64,000 nt of DNA, taken from assembly GCA_027422505.1 (NCBI GenBank), contig JAPQWV010000017.1, forward strand, positions 18,973,501-19,037,500, given 5' to 3'. A program made the translations under genes and the position numbers. A model generated the notes under the pieces. It ran no database searches. It had not been told where the DNA came from and saw only the letters and a list, made by a program, of their open reading frames with translations. Position 1 is the first letter of the stretch, and each line of letters begins with the position of its first letter. Source of the DNA: Craterostigma plantagineum (taxonomy: Eukaryota > Streptophyta > Magnoliopsida > Lamiales > Linderniaceae). Shown piece by piece: positions 32,559 through 45,285 of the stretch.

Positions 32559-32827
32559 CTGATGTCTTATGACGAGGATCGAGAATATGAGCCGTTAGAT
32601 CGAAATGAATAGACGATCAGGAAAATTTTGGAGAAATTTGAAAACTTCGCGGACCTTTTTATTGAAGGGATGTTGGGCGTTATAAGAAAGCTAAATATGT
32701 GAGTGAATTATATTGCAATTGTCCACTTAGATTAAGGTGGATATCAAATTGCGAACGACGTTATTAATACAAAGATATATTGCAATTTAATTTTAAAGTT
32801 TACAATGTTACAAAATTATAGTGTAAA

Positions 32828-33040
32828 TTGCCAACATTAAAAATTCCGAGCTTCAAGCTCAAATTGAGCACGGTTCTCATCAAGCTTACGACCGAATTGA
32901 GCCTAAATTACTTTAATATTGAGCTCCAGCACGAATCCAATTTTAGACAATGTAATATTGTTTAAAATTCAGCTTGGAGATGCTCTAAGGTGTATGCTGA
33001 TGAGAACGTGCTCAATTTGAGCTCGAGCACGAACCCAATT
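32828..33040. repeat. Imperfect inverted repeat (old MITE fragment)
   Basis: AATTGAGCACGGTTCTCATCA near 32862 pairs imperfectly with TGATGAGAACGTGCTCAATT near 33000. GCTTGGAGATGCTCTAA at about 32971 resembles the end of the neighbouring Harbinger-type MITE. No ORF. Confidence 0.55.
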
Positions 33041-33043
33041 TTA

Positions 33044-33572
33044 GAGCATCTCCAATCGAACTGCAAAACCCAAAAAACTTATGAAATTTACTCCAACCGA
33101 ATCCCAAAATCAAGCCCAAAATGAATTTATGATTTCTCTCTTCTAATTAAACTAAACGCATATATGCAATTTAAAACTACTTTTGCGTTTCTAGTTTTTA
33201 AAATACGTAATAAATTTGTTTTAAATTGCATAAAAGTCCTTTCTATTTTGATACCATTTAAAAACCAATAAAAAGGAATCTTTCGTAGTGTGCTCAAATC
33301 AGCGTTCCTGTCTTTTTCGATGGTTTTATATGTATAAAGATATTTTATTAGTTTTATTACTTTTTTACTCGATTAAGTCTAAAATAATATAATTTGTAAA
33401 GTTGTAAAATATGTAGTTAATATTGAAAATTTTGGAAATGGTGTGTAAGTGAATATTACAAAAATAGTCTTCTTGAGTTTGAGAATGAGTTTACCAGTTG
33501 GAAAAAATTACTGCATTTTGAATTTGGAAATGAGTTTGATTTTGAGAATGAGTTTCTCGGTTGGATTGTGTC
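33044..33572. mobile_element. Harbinger-type MITE, copy 1
   Basis: TTA duplication at 33041-33043 and 33573-33575. Ends GAGCATCTCCAATCG (left) and the reverse complement GACACAATCCAACCGAG (right). Related to the copy at 35936-36917, which shares GTTTGAGAATG and TTTCTCGGTTGGA at the right end. The intervals between and after show no gene apart from the weak candidates listed. Confidence 0.75.
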
Positions 33573-33575
33573 TTA

Positions 33576-34086
33576 TTGTTTCTCTTGATTATCGTTAGAT
33601 AATTTTCTTACATCATGTCATGAATTTTCAGAATAAATGAGTCTTGGAGCTATATAAACTTACAGGCAAATGATGTTAAAAGAACACGCAGACCATAACT
33701 ACACAAAACTCCAAAACGGGCTACTGAAAACTCAAAAGCTAGTATAAATCAATATGAGGTACAGAGATAGAAATCAGAAAGTTTACATAATCATAGGGTG
33801 ATCTGATTCTTAGATTTGCCCGGCACGAGCACAAAGGTATCAGCCGCGCCATGAGACTTGAGAGTATCTCTAAGGGATCAGATTATACAAAAAACACCCC
33901 ATCATCAGTACCTGTCATGGTTCATCATCTTCCCATCTCCAACATTTTCATCAACTCATCACATAAATGATGCTATGTTTTCGTCCATACGTGCGTGTGA
34001 AAGTTCAAAGAGACGTGAATATAGGGCGTAAATATAAGGACCGAGTGCTTCACAGAACAAATCCTATATCTAGTAGAATAGTTTGG
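33576..34086. other. Transcript-like non-coding region
   Basis: No coding frame of note. Lower repeat content and more even composition than the surrounding MITEs suggest unique sequence, possibly the 3' part of a minus-strand transcript that would start near 34800. Confidence 0.35.
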
Positions 34087-34191
34087 TCAGATGAGCAAGG
34101 CAATCTTTTGATCATATCCAACTGCATATTTCGAACCACCAACGGTATTAAAGCCGGGCAGTTCGGGCAGGCTTATGTATGGATCTGCCAT
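34087..34191 (-). CDS. Candidate small ORF, 34 aa, or exon fragment
   Basis: Minus-strand ATG at 34191 gives MADPYISLPELPGFNTVGG followed by SKYAVGYDQKIALLI and a stop. The composition looks protein-like (Pro/Gly turns, balanced charge) and differs from random AT-rich frames. I do not recognise it. It may be the start of an exon whose continuation is spliced out, a true microprotein, or chance. A second minus-strand frame, 34395-34622 (75 codons, with LLICQSIIWGLGMMMVAGTY, hydrophobic), lies upstream on the same strand and could belong to the same gene. Confidence 0.3.
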   Translation of the reverse strand: MADPYISLPELPGFNTVGGSKYAVGYDQKIALLI

Positions 34192-34890
34192 TGTCACTCC
34201 TCATCAAACTTAGGTAAGAAGAAACAGTTTATCAGATAAAGAAACAAAGAAAACCATATAGTATACAAGAAGTAACCGAGCTTTAGTCAGTTCTAACATC
34301 CCAAGGGTTCAGTTTTGTTGGATAAGCAGCCAAGTTGAATTGCTAATCTAGAGAATTAAATGGTTTCAATCGAGCCAAACTTACGATTATTGTTTCAACA
34401 TCTTTCTTCATCCCAAGAGGAACCAAAAACAAGCAGGTGAAGTAAAAATTGAAAAAAATCTGATGTGACAAATGTACAATCTTCCTCCGATTTATATCTG
34501 AAGAATCCAACGTATCCCCACATTGATGCTACATTATAAGTTCCAGCAACCATCATCATCCCCAATCCCCATATAATTGATTGACAGATCAACAAATTTA
34601 AACGACCATCCAAGTAATTCAAGCAAAAATTTCGGAAAGAATAAACTCAAACCCATGAGAAATTCAAGAGCTGTAAATGAAGAACAATCTCTGGAAGCAT
34701 ATCCAGCCGTAAATTTTCGCTCGTTATAATGTCAAAATGAAACACAGTTTTTTACGAAAACAAAAGGGAATTGTCGATTAGGGTTCAACTTCAGCCTTCA
34801 GATCTTAATCGAGGTATTACAATTTACAATACATAACTCATCTATCGGGTCGGAAATGGGCCGACCCCCGTCTTATATCCACTTATATTT
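34192..34890 (-). other. Possible 5' part of an unrecognised minus-strand gene
   Basis: Contains the hydrophobic 75-codon frame at 34395-34622 and, further up, leader-like sequence around GAACCCTAATCGACAATTCC (complement, about 34790). No family recognised, and no intron model I would defend. Confidence 0.25.
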
Positions 34891-35164
34891 GGGCTTTTTG
34901 TCCATTATAGAACAGTAATGAATTGTAGTACTTTTGTTTGTGTATACTCTATGCGAGTGTGCTTAAAATACAATTGTGTTTTTTTAATTTTGAGATTTAC
35001 AATTTTAATATTTAGTAGATGAAATATAATTTTTGAATATATAAAAAACAAATAACGTGTAGAATTATAAGTACAATAATTAAGAATAGAGGGGTAATGT
35101 GATAATTATTTAGTTTAATGTAATTATAAATGCATGAGTTAAATTTAATTGTAAGTATATCAAG
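34891..35164. repeat. AT-rich MITE-like repeat (family also at 44340 and 54225)
   Basis: Has a TATGCGAGTGTGC end-like word, and then AT-rich text such as TAGTAGATGAAATATAATTT that recurs in similar form at about 54310 (GAATTGATGAAATATAATTT). Degenerate; borders not set. Confidence 0.4.
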
Positions 35165-35935
35165 GGAGATCTGCATTTAAATACCTCTTAGTATAAAAAT
35201 GTTTAAAATTAGTACCCTGTCAGATATATCTTATATTGAGGTACCCTTTTCAAAACAAATTTTACACTTAGATACAAATTTCACGAAACGGTTGTTGACG
35301 GAAAACGCTGAACAAAGGTTTTTCTCGGTCCGACGTTTTCTTTCTCGGTCGGGTAAGTCTTCGATTTTGTTAGAAATTAGTTTCTGCATTCAGATTTTTT
35401 CGGATTTAAAATCCGCAAATTATGTCTCCATTACGCACCTAAAGAGCTAGTGAATCTCGACTGTGGTTTGTTTCGGTCCTGAGTTACATAGCTTTTATCG
35501 AGAAACTATTATTTTGGGAAAAGATCTTCCTCACGAAGATTCAAGCAGCACAAAGGCAGAAAATGATGTTCAAGAACATCTGTAAGTAGCGTACACTGTA
35601 ATTTTTGCATATCTATTTCATGTAGTACCAAATTTTATTTTACTGTGTACTATTGGACACGTTGTTGCAGTACCTGATTTGTTAATATGTAGTACTTTTA
35701 TAAGAAGAAGATCATTGAAAAAGTTTTTTTTCGGCATTCCACGCTAATAAAGCTATTTTTGTAAGAAATCTATTTCTGGTAGTAAGTGAGATTAATATGA
35801 CGAAAATCTAAGCTTCTATACATGCTGTTATGCAGTGCCTGTTTTAATTTCATTGGGTACCATCGGACGTGATGTTATAGTACTTATTGTTTTAATACAA
35901 TACCCTTATAAGAGGCTATCATAGTAACCTTTTTA
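35165..35935. repeat. Repeat-derived region with GGTAC/GTACC-rich words
   Basis: No recognised gene. Related paragraphs occur twice: TGTAGTACCAAATTTTATTT...GGACACGTTG near 35620 and CATTGGGTACCATCGGACGT near 35850. They resemble the GGTACTAC-rich tandem repeats further right. An 83-codon frame at 35199-35450 is probably chance. Confidence 0.45.
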
Positions 35936-36917
35936 GACCATCTCCATCAAAACCCAAAAAATGGATTACAATGGAATACAAAAACTCAACCCAAAATTTC
36001 AACTTTCTCTCTCATCGTTCTGATGCGTTTCAATCGCAAAGTATGCGTTTCACCTTATCTAAATTGCAACTAACCCCAAATATTTTATCTCAGTCTCACA
36101 TACAGATATATACACACATACTGACCCATACCCGTGAAAAACAAGTAGGCATCCGTGAATTGAACCAGTCGTCGAATGGAGACGTCAGCGTTCAAATCGA
36201 CGACGTGTGCAATCCTCTTACATGGAAGTACGAAAACCCTACCTCAGCTTGCTCGGCTTGGTCCAAGCACGACTCAGTCCTCACAGGTTCTTCTGTGAGC
36301 GTGGTTCTTGTCCTCACCGAGCTGGCAATTCTTTACTACAACCCAGACAGTCACGGCGGAGGTAATTGCGCTTCAATTGCCCATAAAAATGCGATCTTTG
36401 CCGCCAATAACGCCGTCAATTGGCTGAAATTACCTCGAACTTACCATCAAAACCTCGTACCCCAGTTTAGATCTCTGATTTCATCCTAGCACTGTGTGAC
36501 GTGGGATCTCCTTGGTATCAACGTTTTGAAGTATAAAGAAGAAATCGATCTTGAAAGGAGAAAAGTCTGATCGAGAGAGTTCTTCGAACTGAATACTTGG
36601 AGATCCCAATCCCAATGGGCCATTTCCGTGATGTGAAAGAAATGAAAACCTAAATAAATGTAAATCAAAGTTAGTGGGCTTATTTTTCATTGGGCTTTTT
36701 TTTTTGTGATTAAATCTAAAGTAATATTTGTAGTTTAACTCGTAAAGTTGTAAAATATGCGGGGTAGTATTGAAATTTGTAAAAATTGGTGCGAAAGTGA
36801 ATATTACAAAATAGTCATTTGAGTTTGAGAATGTGTTTCTCGGTTGGAGAAGAATTACTGCATTTTGAGTTTAATGCGTTTTGAGTTTGAGAATGCGTTT
36901 CTCGGTTGGAGATGATC
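35936..36917. mobile_element. Harbinger-type non-autonomous element, copy 2 (longer)
   Basis: 982 bp, TTA duplications at 35933-35935 and 36918-36920, ends GACCATCTCCATC and reverse-complement GATCATCTCCAACCG. The last ~200 bp match copy 1 (33044-33572). The interior has an open frame of 172 codons (35971-36489) with no family I recognise (includes YENPTSACSAWSKHDSVL). It could be captured host sequence. No transposase motifs. Confidence 0.75.
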
Positions 36918-36920
36918 TTA

Positions 36921-37489
36921 GCTAGGTTAGCGTACCAAGAAAAATATTCGATGTCCATGAAGATTAGCAACTGAAGATGAAGACACGATCAGATATTAAG
37001 GAAGTAATTATAGGGGGTTATGGAAGTAACGAGCATGATTAAGTGCTGATTGAGGTAGGTTGCTGATTATATTTTATTGTTGTTGCTTTTATTACTCGAG
37101 TCGATTGTTGTACGATCCCATTATTTGATGCACTTATGACAGATCATTAAATTGTTGAACAACATATCTACAATAGATACTACAATCACACTAACATAGT
37201 ACCGGTACGTTGAGTACTGCATCAACATTAAAATGATACTAGAAATATATAAAAAGGTACCCTAAATAATAGCCGTAAAAATTGAAAAAGAAAACAGAAT
37301 CTGTCATGTCATAGAATTTTTCACATGTCAGATGATGAAAAAATATGTTTAACATTTGTCACAATATGTCAGAGAATATTGGAGAATGTTAGATTTCGAT
37401 ACTACAAACTACTTAAGGGCAGTACAGTGTGACATAGTAATAAGATACCTTAATCATGGATTATAGAGTACGACATTTGTCACAAGTTT
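36921..37489. other. Repeat-flanking region, no gene
   Basis: Contains scattered GATACTACAA, GGTACC and GTCACAATATGTCAGAG words. It looks like the degenerate outer part of the tandem array that follows. Confidence 0.4.
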
Positions 37490-38376
37490 GGTACTACAAG
37501 TAACCTACGCATGGTACTACACTGACATATGTTATGGTACTACGAACATCTATATATTAATAGTACAAATATTTGTATATTGGTACTGCAAATTAGGGTA
37601 AGAGTTTTTCGACCCCGTTCAAATTATTTTTGGTCGGTGACTATATTACAATAGTTATAGGACTATATTGATCATCTGATATCAATATTGGTGGGTTAAT
37701 ATTAAGAATTATGATTTCTTACATTGAAACACCAACTTTCCTTCTACTTAATATGATACTAGTAAGAACATCTTAACTACATAGTCAAGATTTTTTATCA
37801 ATTGGAAGTTAGTGTTTATGTTTTACATCATCGTGTGTTTAATTTTTATTATGTACCGTATTTTCGAAGTTCTCATGCCTTACTTGCACAAAAACGTGGT
37901 ACGAAAAGTGGTACAAAAAGATACTACAAGTAACATACACATGATACTACACTAGCATATGCTATGGTACTACGAACATCTATATATTGGTACTACAAAC
38001 ATTTGTATATTGATACTACAAATTAGGGTAAGAGTTTTTCGATGCCGTTCGAATTTTTTTTTTGTCAGTGACTATGTTACCATAGTTATAGGTACTATAT
38101 TGATCATTTGGTATCAATATTGATGGATTAATATTTAGAATTATGATTACTGCACTGAAATACCAACTTTCTTCTACTTAATATGATAATAGTAAGAACA
38201 TCTTACTACATTGTCAATATTTTTTTATCAATTCGAAGTTAGTGTTCATGTTTTACGTTACCGTGTGTTTAATTTTATTATGTACCATCTTTTGGAAGTT
38301 ATCATGCCTTATTTGCACAATAATATACGTGTTTTCGATAATTAAAAACGTGGTACAAAATAGTTACTACAAGTAA
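37490..38376. repeat. ~440-bp tandem repeats, left part
   Basis: Units start at about 37492, 37920 and 38366 with RGTACTACAAGTAACCTACG-like text. Each contains AGGGTAAGAGTTTTTCGA, GACTATATTACAATAGTTAT and TGTACCGTATTTTCGAAGTT variants. The third unit is interrupted after its first ~10 bases by the solo LTR at 38377 and resumes at 41647. No ORF is shared. Confidence 0.85.
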
Positions 38377-41300
38377 TGTAATACCCGTAAAATTTAAGCG
38401 GGATTACGATAGGAAAATTTCAAGAAAATTAGTGAGGAACATATTATGAATAAAAATTCCTAAAAAAATAATTATGAACGAAAATTCGGAAGAAACTAAG
38501 ATGATAAAATATTTCCGTTCGAACGGGCTCACATAATAATCGACCCGAGTAAATAATAAAATGTTGGGCTTAAATAAAAGTAAGGCCCAAATAAAGGTGG
38601 AGACAATTGAACATTCAAGTGATAAAGCTCAAATGAATTAATTGAAGGCCCAAATAAAAGAAATTAAATAACAAACAAAAAGGCCCAAAATAATACTTTA
38701 CCCAAGAGAAATGGCCAAAATAAAATAGAGATAAGATGACTCTTAACCTATATGGAACCCACGATAATGACATGCCTTTTCTTTTTTTTTTAGCCTAAAA
38801 ACAATCATTGTTAGTCAAAGAAAGGAAAGTGTGATGAGGGAGAAATAGAAAACGAAAAGAAAAAAAAACCGAAGAAGAAAGAAGAAACGAAGGAGATGAA
38901 CACGAAACCAAGGATTGTTGGCAAGCTCAATCCATCACAACAATAAACGTAGTTTGAGGAGGTGGGGTAGGTGAATTTTATTCAGCTACACCATGTGAAA
39001 GCCTTTCAAAAATTTCAGATTCATGCGATTAGTCAGTTGGGTCGGATTTCAGTATTTTAATGCTTGGTTATGTGATGTTTATGTGTTACATGTTTCGTTA
39101 GAACCCAAAGTATGGGTTAAATCTGTATTTCGGTGTGTTGTGGATGATTTGAAGTCTTGGGGGAATTTTTTTTGAGTACTACGGTTGAGACAAAATCTCA
39201 GATCCATGAGCTAGTTATGATAAGTATTAGTTGTTGATTAAATATGCATATGAAGTCTTCGACCTTGGGCCATTTACGATTTGTGAGTTCATACGTGTTG
39301 AATACGCAAGTTATTTTCGATGGCATGTTAGTTTTGGTAAGAAGTATTCTAGTTATATGATCTTTGGAAATTTTCGGCGTATGAAAAACTAATGAAGTTT
39401 TGAATTTAGGGTGTACGACTTTTTGGGTTGGAAATAATTTTTGAAGATGATAGTTTATGAATTCATGTTTTTGTTAGGATGATTTTGAAGAAGATTATGA
39501 TGAAATGAGTTTTGGGTGATATTTGTTGCTCTTTAGGGTTTTGAGGATTTTCGAAAGATCTTATACTTTAAGGTGACTTTTGAAGAAGATTACGGCGATA
39601 TGAGTTTAGGTGATTTACATGATCGATTTTACATTATGTCCGCGTGGGTTTAGATTTGCGAATATTTGTGGTTGATTAGGGTTTGAATATTTTTCCGATG
39701 CCTTACTGTTTTTGAAAAGATTTTCGAAATATTATAGGATAAATTCTCGGATCATTTTTGGGTTTAAGAGGATTTTAGAGATGTTAAAATTATGATTTTC
39801 GAAAGCGCTAAATTTTCAAAAGGTTGGTTTTCGAAATAAGTTTTTGTAAGATAGAAAAGTTTTTCGCAAGTTTCGCAAGCTTGAGCTTTATTTTGAAACC
39901 AAGTGATTTCCGAAAGAATTTTCGAAAGAGTTTTTGAAAGAATTTTCGAACTGGCCATTCGAAGATTGTTTCGAAATCTGTTTTGAAAATTATTTTCGAA
40001 ACTAACTCAATTTCACAATTATCTAATTTCGAAAGACAATTTTGAAGTAAGTCCCATCTCGAAACTTGGTTAAATATGATAGGTAATTTCGATACTTAAG
40101 AAAATTTCGAATATTATATATTTTCGAAGAGTTTCAAAACGTTCATATTTTTCATATGATATTTTCACATGAGTCTTTCAGCATTTAGGTAGTTTGCATA
40201 TTTTTAATTGTTATCTAATTTAGCTAGTAATCTGATTGTATGGTATTTTCGTAATTAAGGTCCGACAATATAGGAGGTTCACGAGACTGTTAGGCAAATA
40301 AATCTCGGACGACAGGTAAGTGAAAATTTCACCTACAACACATAAATTAATTTATGTGCGTATTTTATGTGACTATGTGCTTTGATGAGAATATGTAACG
40401 TGTTATCTGTGTTGAATGATCCTACGTGATATGCATTATATGGAATTACGTGATTTTATGGCAACTGTGTTGGTCGTTTTATGGGAGATGCTTACTGGCG
40501 ATGATTTTGCGATGACATGGGAAACCAGTTGGTACACCATATCATGGTATATTATGTGCACGTTTGGATTTATTTTTATTTTGGGAAAGTGAACGTGCAT
40601 TGCATTTATCGCCTGTAGGCGAGCATGGTATGTATGCATGATATCATTCATATGGCATGAGCATGTGCATACACGGAAGATGTGAGGATTTGCATTTATG
40701 AGTATGCACAGTATACAATCATATGAGAACGAATATTATAGCTACTTCTACAAAGGCACCACGACGGAATGTAAGCCGTCTAATGTATTATGTGAGTCAG
40801 GAGGAGCGACCTGGGTAGGGCGACCTAGGGAAACCTAGCGTAGGCCGCCCAGTGTGGAGCAACTGTCCGACAAGAGGAGCGACCTGGGTAGGGGCGACCT
40901 AGGGAGACCTAGCGTAGGCCACCCAGTGTGTAGCAATTGTCATTGTCATTAGCGGATGAGGGTCACCTGGACGAGACACATGGCGTAAGCCAGAGTGCCA
41001 GGAAAGGCAACCGCTATGGAAAAAGGACGATCGTCGGATAGAGGGGCGACCTGGTGAATGAAAAAACTTGAGATAAACCCTAGTTTTGTTCTAGCCAGAG
41101 TAGGCCAACTATCGTATTTTTATCCGTATAGGATTTGAGCTCATGTTATGGTTGTGCGAGTAGTGAGTTAGCTATGAGCCCAGATACAAATGAAAAAGAA
41201 ATGAGAAAGAAATAAGAATGATATGTGTATGTGAGTATTAGAAAGCTGCTGCGGATGCCTTTGCTAGTTGGCACGTGCATACATGCATATTTCCACTTAC

Positions 41301-41646
41301 TGAGCTTTATAGCTCATTCCACGTTTTATGTGTTGTAGGTACGAACGAGTCGGACGTTGAGACACGTCACGACTAAGGCAGGCTGATGGCGGTGACTCCA
41401 CGTACTTTTGAGGGCTGGGCGTACATGGATGCGACCTGAGGGGTGTTATCAGTGTGTTTTAAATATTTTAACATATTGGCTATGGTCTTTTAGATTATAA
41501 TGTTTGCATAACGGGACGTGTGCGAAATAATGTGTGCGAGTGAATAATATTAAATTATTAAATAAGTGTTTTTTTAAATCGGGTATTCCGCAGCTTACGT
41601 TGCGAAAAATCCGCCAAACTAGTTATAGGAAAAGTGGGATGTGACA
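38377..41646 (+). mobile_element. Chromovirus solo LTR A (3.27 kb)
   Basis: Begins TGTAATACCCGTAAAATTTA and ends GGGATGTGACA, flanked by AGTAA at 38372-38376 and 41647-41651. Only one LTR is present: no PBS, pol or second LTR, as after LTR-LTR recombination. It shares U5 modules with the palindrome LTRs (GGTGACTCCACG, TTTTGAGGG, CGCAGCTTACGTTGCGAAAA) but is much longer. The extra length is partly TTCGAAA-rich text (39790-40135) and a ~75-bp tandem duplication (40797-40945, GGAGCGACCTGGGTAGG). Short frames inside are not coding. Confidence 0.92.
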
Positions 41647-42190
41647 AGTAACCATCGCATGGTACTACAATAGCATATTTTATGGTACTGCGAACATCTA
41701 TATATTGGTACTACAAACATCTGTATATTGGTACCACAAATTAGGGTAAGAGTTTTTCGACGCCGTTCGAATTATTTTTGGTCAGTGACTATATTACAAT
41801 AGTTATAGGACTATATTGATCATCTGGTATCAATATTGATGGGTTAATATTAAGAATTATGATTTATTACATTGAAACACGAACTTTCCTTCTACTTAAT
41901 ATGATACTAATAAGAATATCTTACTAAATAGTCAAGCTTTTTGATCAATTGGAAGTTAGTGTTTATGTTTTACGTTATCGTGTGTTTAATTTTATTATGT
42001 ACCGTATTTTGGAAGTTCTCATGCCTTATTTGCACAATAATATACGTGTTTTCGATAATTAAAAACGTGGTATGAAAAAGACACTACAAGTAACCTACGC
42101 ATGTTACTACGCTAGCATATGTTATGGTATTACGAACATCTATATATTAGTACTACAAACATCTGTATATTGGTACTACAAGCGTTTTCT
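41647..42190. repeat. ~440-bp tandem repeats, right part
   Basis: Continuation of the unit broken at 38376, and a further unit from about 42084, again with GGTACTACAAACATCTGTAT and TTAGGGTAAGAGTTTTTCGA. Confidence 0.85.
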
Positions 42191-43019
42191 CAGGTACTAT
42201 AAAAATCTTGGAGCATAAACACAAGTCACAGCAGAACCTCAATCTCAGTAACATAAAAAATGTCTTGGAACAGGTTTCTAGAACTTCAACCTCAGTCTAA
42301 AATATTATAAACACAGATAATAGCATCAAAGAAGTAGAGCATACAACTACGAGGATCTCTAAGTATCGTGGCAGTCATGGAGCCACGATATACTTCGACT
42401 TCAACATCGTCAAGATACCTCCCATGAGTTATAGGTCTGATGATATATCTATCATTTCAGGATGTACGCCGCAATCCACGCCCTCCGTATTGTGCTCCGT
42501 CGTGTACCTTGTTTTACATTGTCATGGTACATAATGACAGTATTATGTCGTACCCATCTGATCAAATCTAACCGTTTCACGAACATCACAGAAAAAATTG
42601 CAAGCTATTTCTTACACAACATCCAACAAAAAAGTCTTTAAACAAATAACTAACGTCCAACATATAAAATCATTTAAATTGTTGCAATTTCCTACTCCTC
42701 GTCTCCCACAAACGTACATGTAAAGTCTCATGTTTACAACTACATGACTCTCATCATCAACCTCGTTAGGTGCCTTAGCAACAACCTCATCACATCCCTC
42801 CTGTGCTGAATCCTCATCATCTCTACTTTCATTATAGCTTCACTTTGCTTTACTGCATAATCCGTATACGAAAAATCCTAACATTATTAACATACACTAC
42901 CATACGTGTCAAACATGAAATACCAAACTACTGAAATAAGGAGTACCAAAGTACTGAAACAAGGAGTACCAAACTAATAAAACAAGGAGTACCGTTGTAA
43001 AAGCATATGTATGATTTTG
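42191..43019. other. Repeat-flanking region, no recognised gene
   Basis: Only short frames. Contains GAGTACC/GTACCAAA words near 42930-42990 in the style of the tandem repeats. Some stretches (42340-42560) have more even composition and could be a decayed coding region, which I cannot identify. Confidence 0.35.
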
Positions 43020-43660
43020 TTTTTTTTTTTTTTGAGAAAGAAAGAATTTAATTCCCACCTGAACAGTTCTAACACACTTTCATACATCATATGTTCACTA
43101 AAAACACTTGATGTAGCATAGTGGTCTGTTTGTACCTGTGTAACCATCAAATTATCTCAGAAAATATTATAACAGATTGCTTACCACACTGCTGTAATAG
43201 GTCTTCAGTAATGTCTGAACCTGTTTTGCTCCATGCTCTACATCTGAACTTGCTTCCCATGATGCCTTAAATTCCCTCCATCCAAACTTGATAAATGACA
43301 GGCGCTATACAAGCTATGAGAAGCTTGTTTTTCCTCCCCTTCTTTACTGCAATTTTCACCAACCATTTTGTGTCATCTACAGAAACCATCATGCAAGCGG
43401 ACCTCAACGCGCAACCACTGGAGCACGGTGTTTAATAGAGAAACCGTATAAGCACACTTCACAAACAAGTGTCCAATAGTTTCCTCGTGAACACCACATA
43501 GTAGACATCTAGAAGCATTGGTTTCAATTCCCCACATTTTCAATCGATCAAAGGTGTGGACGCGCTGATGCATGCATAACCAACCAGAGTAAAAAATTTG
43601 TGTTTTGGCATGTATATCTATTCCATACAACCACACTTGGCCAGAATCGACCATGTGTCC
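43020..43660 (-). pseudogene. 5'-truncated LINE 3' end with RT zinc-binding domain
   Basis: On the minus strand the 43373-43654 frame contains FYSGWLCMHQRVHTFDRLKM, WGIETNASRCLLCGVHEETI and GHLFVKCAYTV. This is the zf-RVT module (CX2C...HX4C) at the C-terminus of plant LINE reverse transcriptases. A run of 14 T at 43020-43033 marks the poly(A) tail on the minus strand. The rest of the RT and ORF1 are missing, which is usual for truncated LINE copies. Confidence 0.8.
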
Positions 43661-44772
43661 CTACCATCCAACAGTAGGCTGAATTCACAACATATGTATG
43701 ATCATCAAGCATATATCGTACGAAAATGTATAACCATAGTTTATGGCCGATAATCGAATCCTTAGGACAACAACACTAAAGCAGATTGATATCAATCTAT
43801 GTCCAAACGAAAATAACCCTAATCAAAGCATTATCAAGGACCAAATTTAAACACCAAAAACCGATAAAACCCCATTTTTTACATAGAAATCTCAAATTGA
43901 TAACCAAAATAAAAAAGCCCATAATCAATCAAGTAATTGAATTCCTAATCACAACACTAATTTATCTGAATTTAGATATAGCTGAAAAACACGACTCAAA
44001 ATAAAATGATACCAAACTTATGTCACATGAAAGAGATGTCGAGAATCGGTCGTAGAGGCAAAATACCTTCACAAGATTGATTCTATTTTGGTAGGGAAAT
44101 ATCATGATCGGTAGCAAGAAAGATCAGTGCAGATTAGGCTGGAGAGATGATCAATCGGTGTCTTTGATTCAATATTTCTTTTTTTATATAACTTAAGTTA
44201 AAAGCTAGGTAAAACTGTAATTAATAATAGTGACATGGGTAAAATGGTCAAATTGGTAGCTATTATTAAACATAGTTTCAAATGGATACCTAGATAAAAA
44301 ATTCTTACAAGGTAGCAAAGTGGCTTTCTTTTATAGTGATAGTTATTTATGTGTCGATTCCCCATATATTAACTGACCACAGTGACAGTTTATAGCCACC
44401 CTCACTCTTAATATAATACTAGTATTAAGCACACTCTACATGTGTGCATAAGTTAAAAATTAATTGATAGTCGGTGGTTTTATCATAATAATTTAATATT
44501 TATTAAAGTATATACTAAATATAGAAATGGACAGTTTTATGAGGCCAAGGCTTGTGTAATATTATATTTATTTTTAATTACTTTTTAATATAAAAATTAA
44601 CACACCAATTAATTTTGAAATGGTTACTGTGTGGGTCTCTTCCGTTATAAAATAGATAGATGTATAATAGTGATTTAGCACATTCAATGAATGTGCTACT
44701 ATATCCGAGTTTGTGAATAACAAAGAGACAGAAAAAACCTAGCAGCCATCCCCAAATACAAATCTCCCAAAT
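43661..44772. other. Intergenic with degenerate repeats
   Basis: No gene recognised. 44185-44345 has GGGTAAAATGGTCAAATTGG-type text that resembles MULE-like terminal sequence. 44340-44560 has GACAGTTTATAGCCACC and ACTAGTATTAAGCACAC, a degenerate copy of the AT-rich MITE-like family at 54225. Confidence 0.4.
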
Positions 44773-45277
44773 TAGGAGTGAAAACGAACCGAGCCGCTCG
44801 TGAGCTGCTCGCAAGCAGCTCGGTCAAAGCTCGACTCGAGCTTGAGTTCGATTCGTTAATAATAAAGTCAAACTCAAGCTAGGAAATGTTCGGCTCGACT
44901 CGGCTCGAAGCTCAATTAAATAACATATTAATGTGTATGATGTATCTCGTAGGGCATAAATAATTAGAAATATTATTGACTTTGATTTCCAACATTATCA
45001 AATAAATTATTTGATCTAAATTGAATAAATGTTTATTAGAAATTGCATAAAGAATGACCGAACATCAAATCAAGTATTAAAATTGTTACGAAAATGTCAA
45101 AAACTCAAAGATATATAGGACATGTAAATAGACGATGTGTTCATTCACAGCTCGCGAGCAGCTCGACTTGGTCAAAGGTCGACTCGAGTTCGAGTTGACC
45201 AAGCTCGGCTCGTTAGTTATCAAGTCAAATTCAAGCACACTCAAGTTAGTGCTCGGCTCGACTCGTTTTCACCCCTA
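44773..45277. mobile_element. hAT-type MITE
   Basis: 505 bp with a perfect 8-bp duplication TCCCAAAT at 44765-44772 and 45278-45285. Left end TAGGAGTGAAAACGAACCGA, right end (reverse complement) TAGGGGTGAAAACGAGTCGA. The subterminal regions carry GCTCGAGC, CGAGCAGCTCG and AGCTCGGCTCG words. No transposase; frames at 45135-45560 read through the end and are not genes. Confidence 0.93.
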
Positions 45278-45285
45278 TCCCAAAT

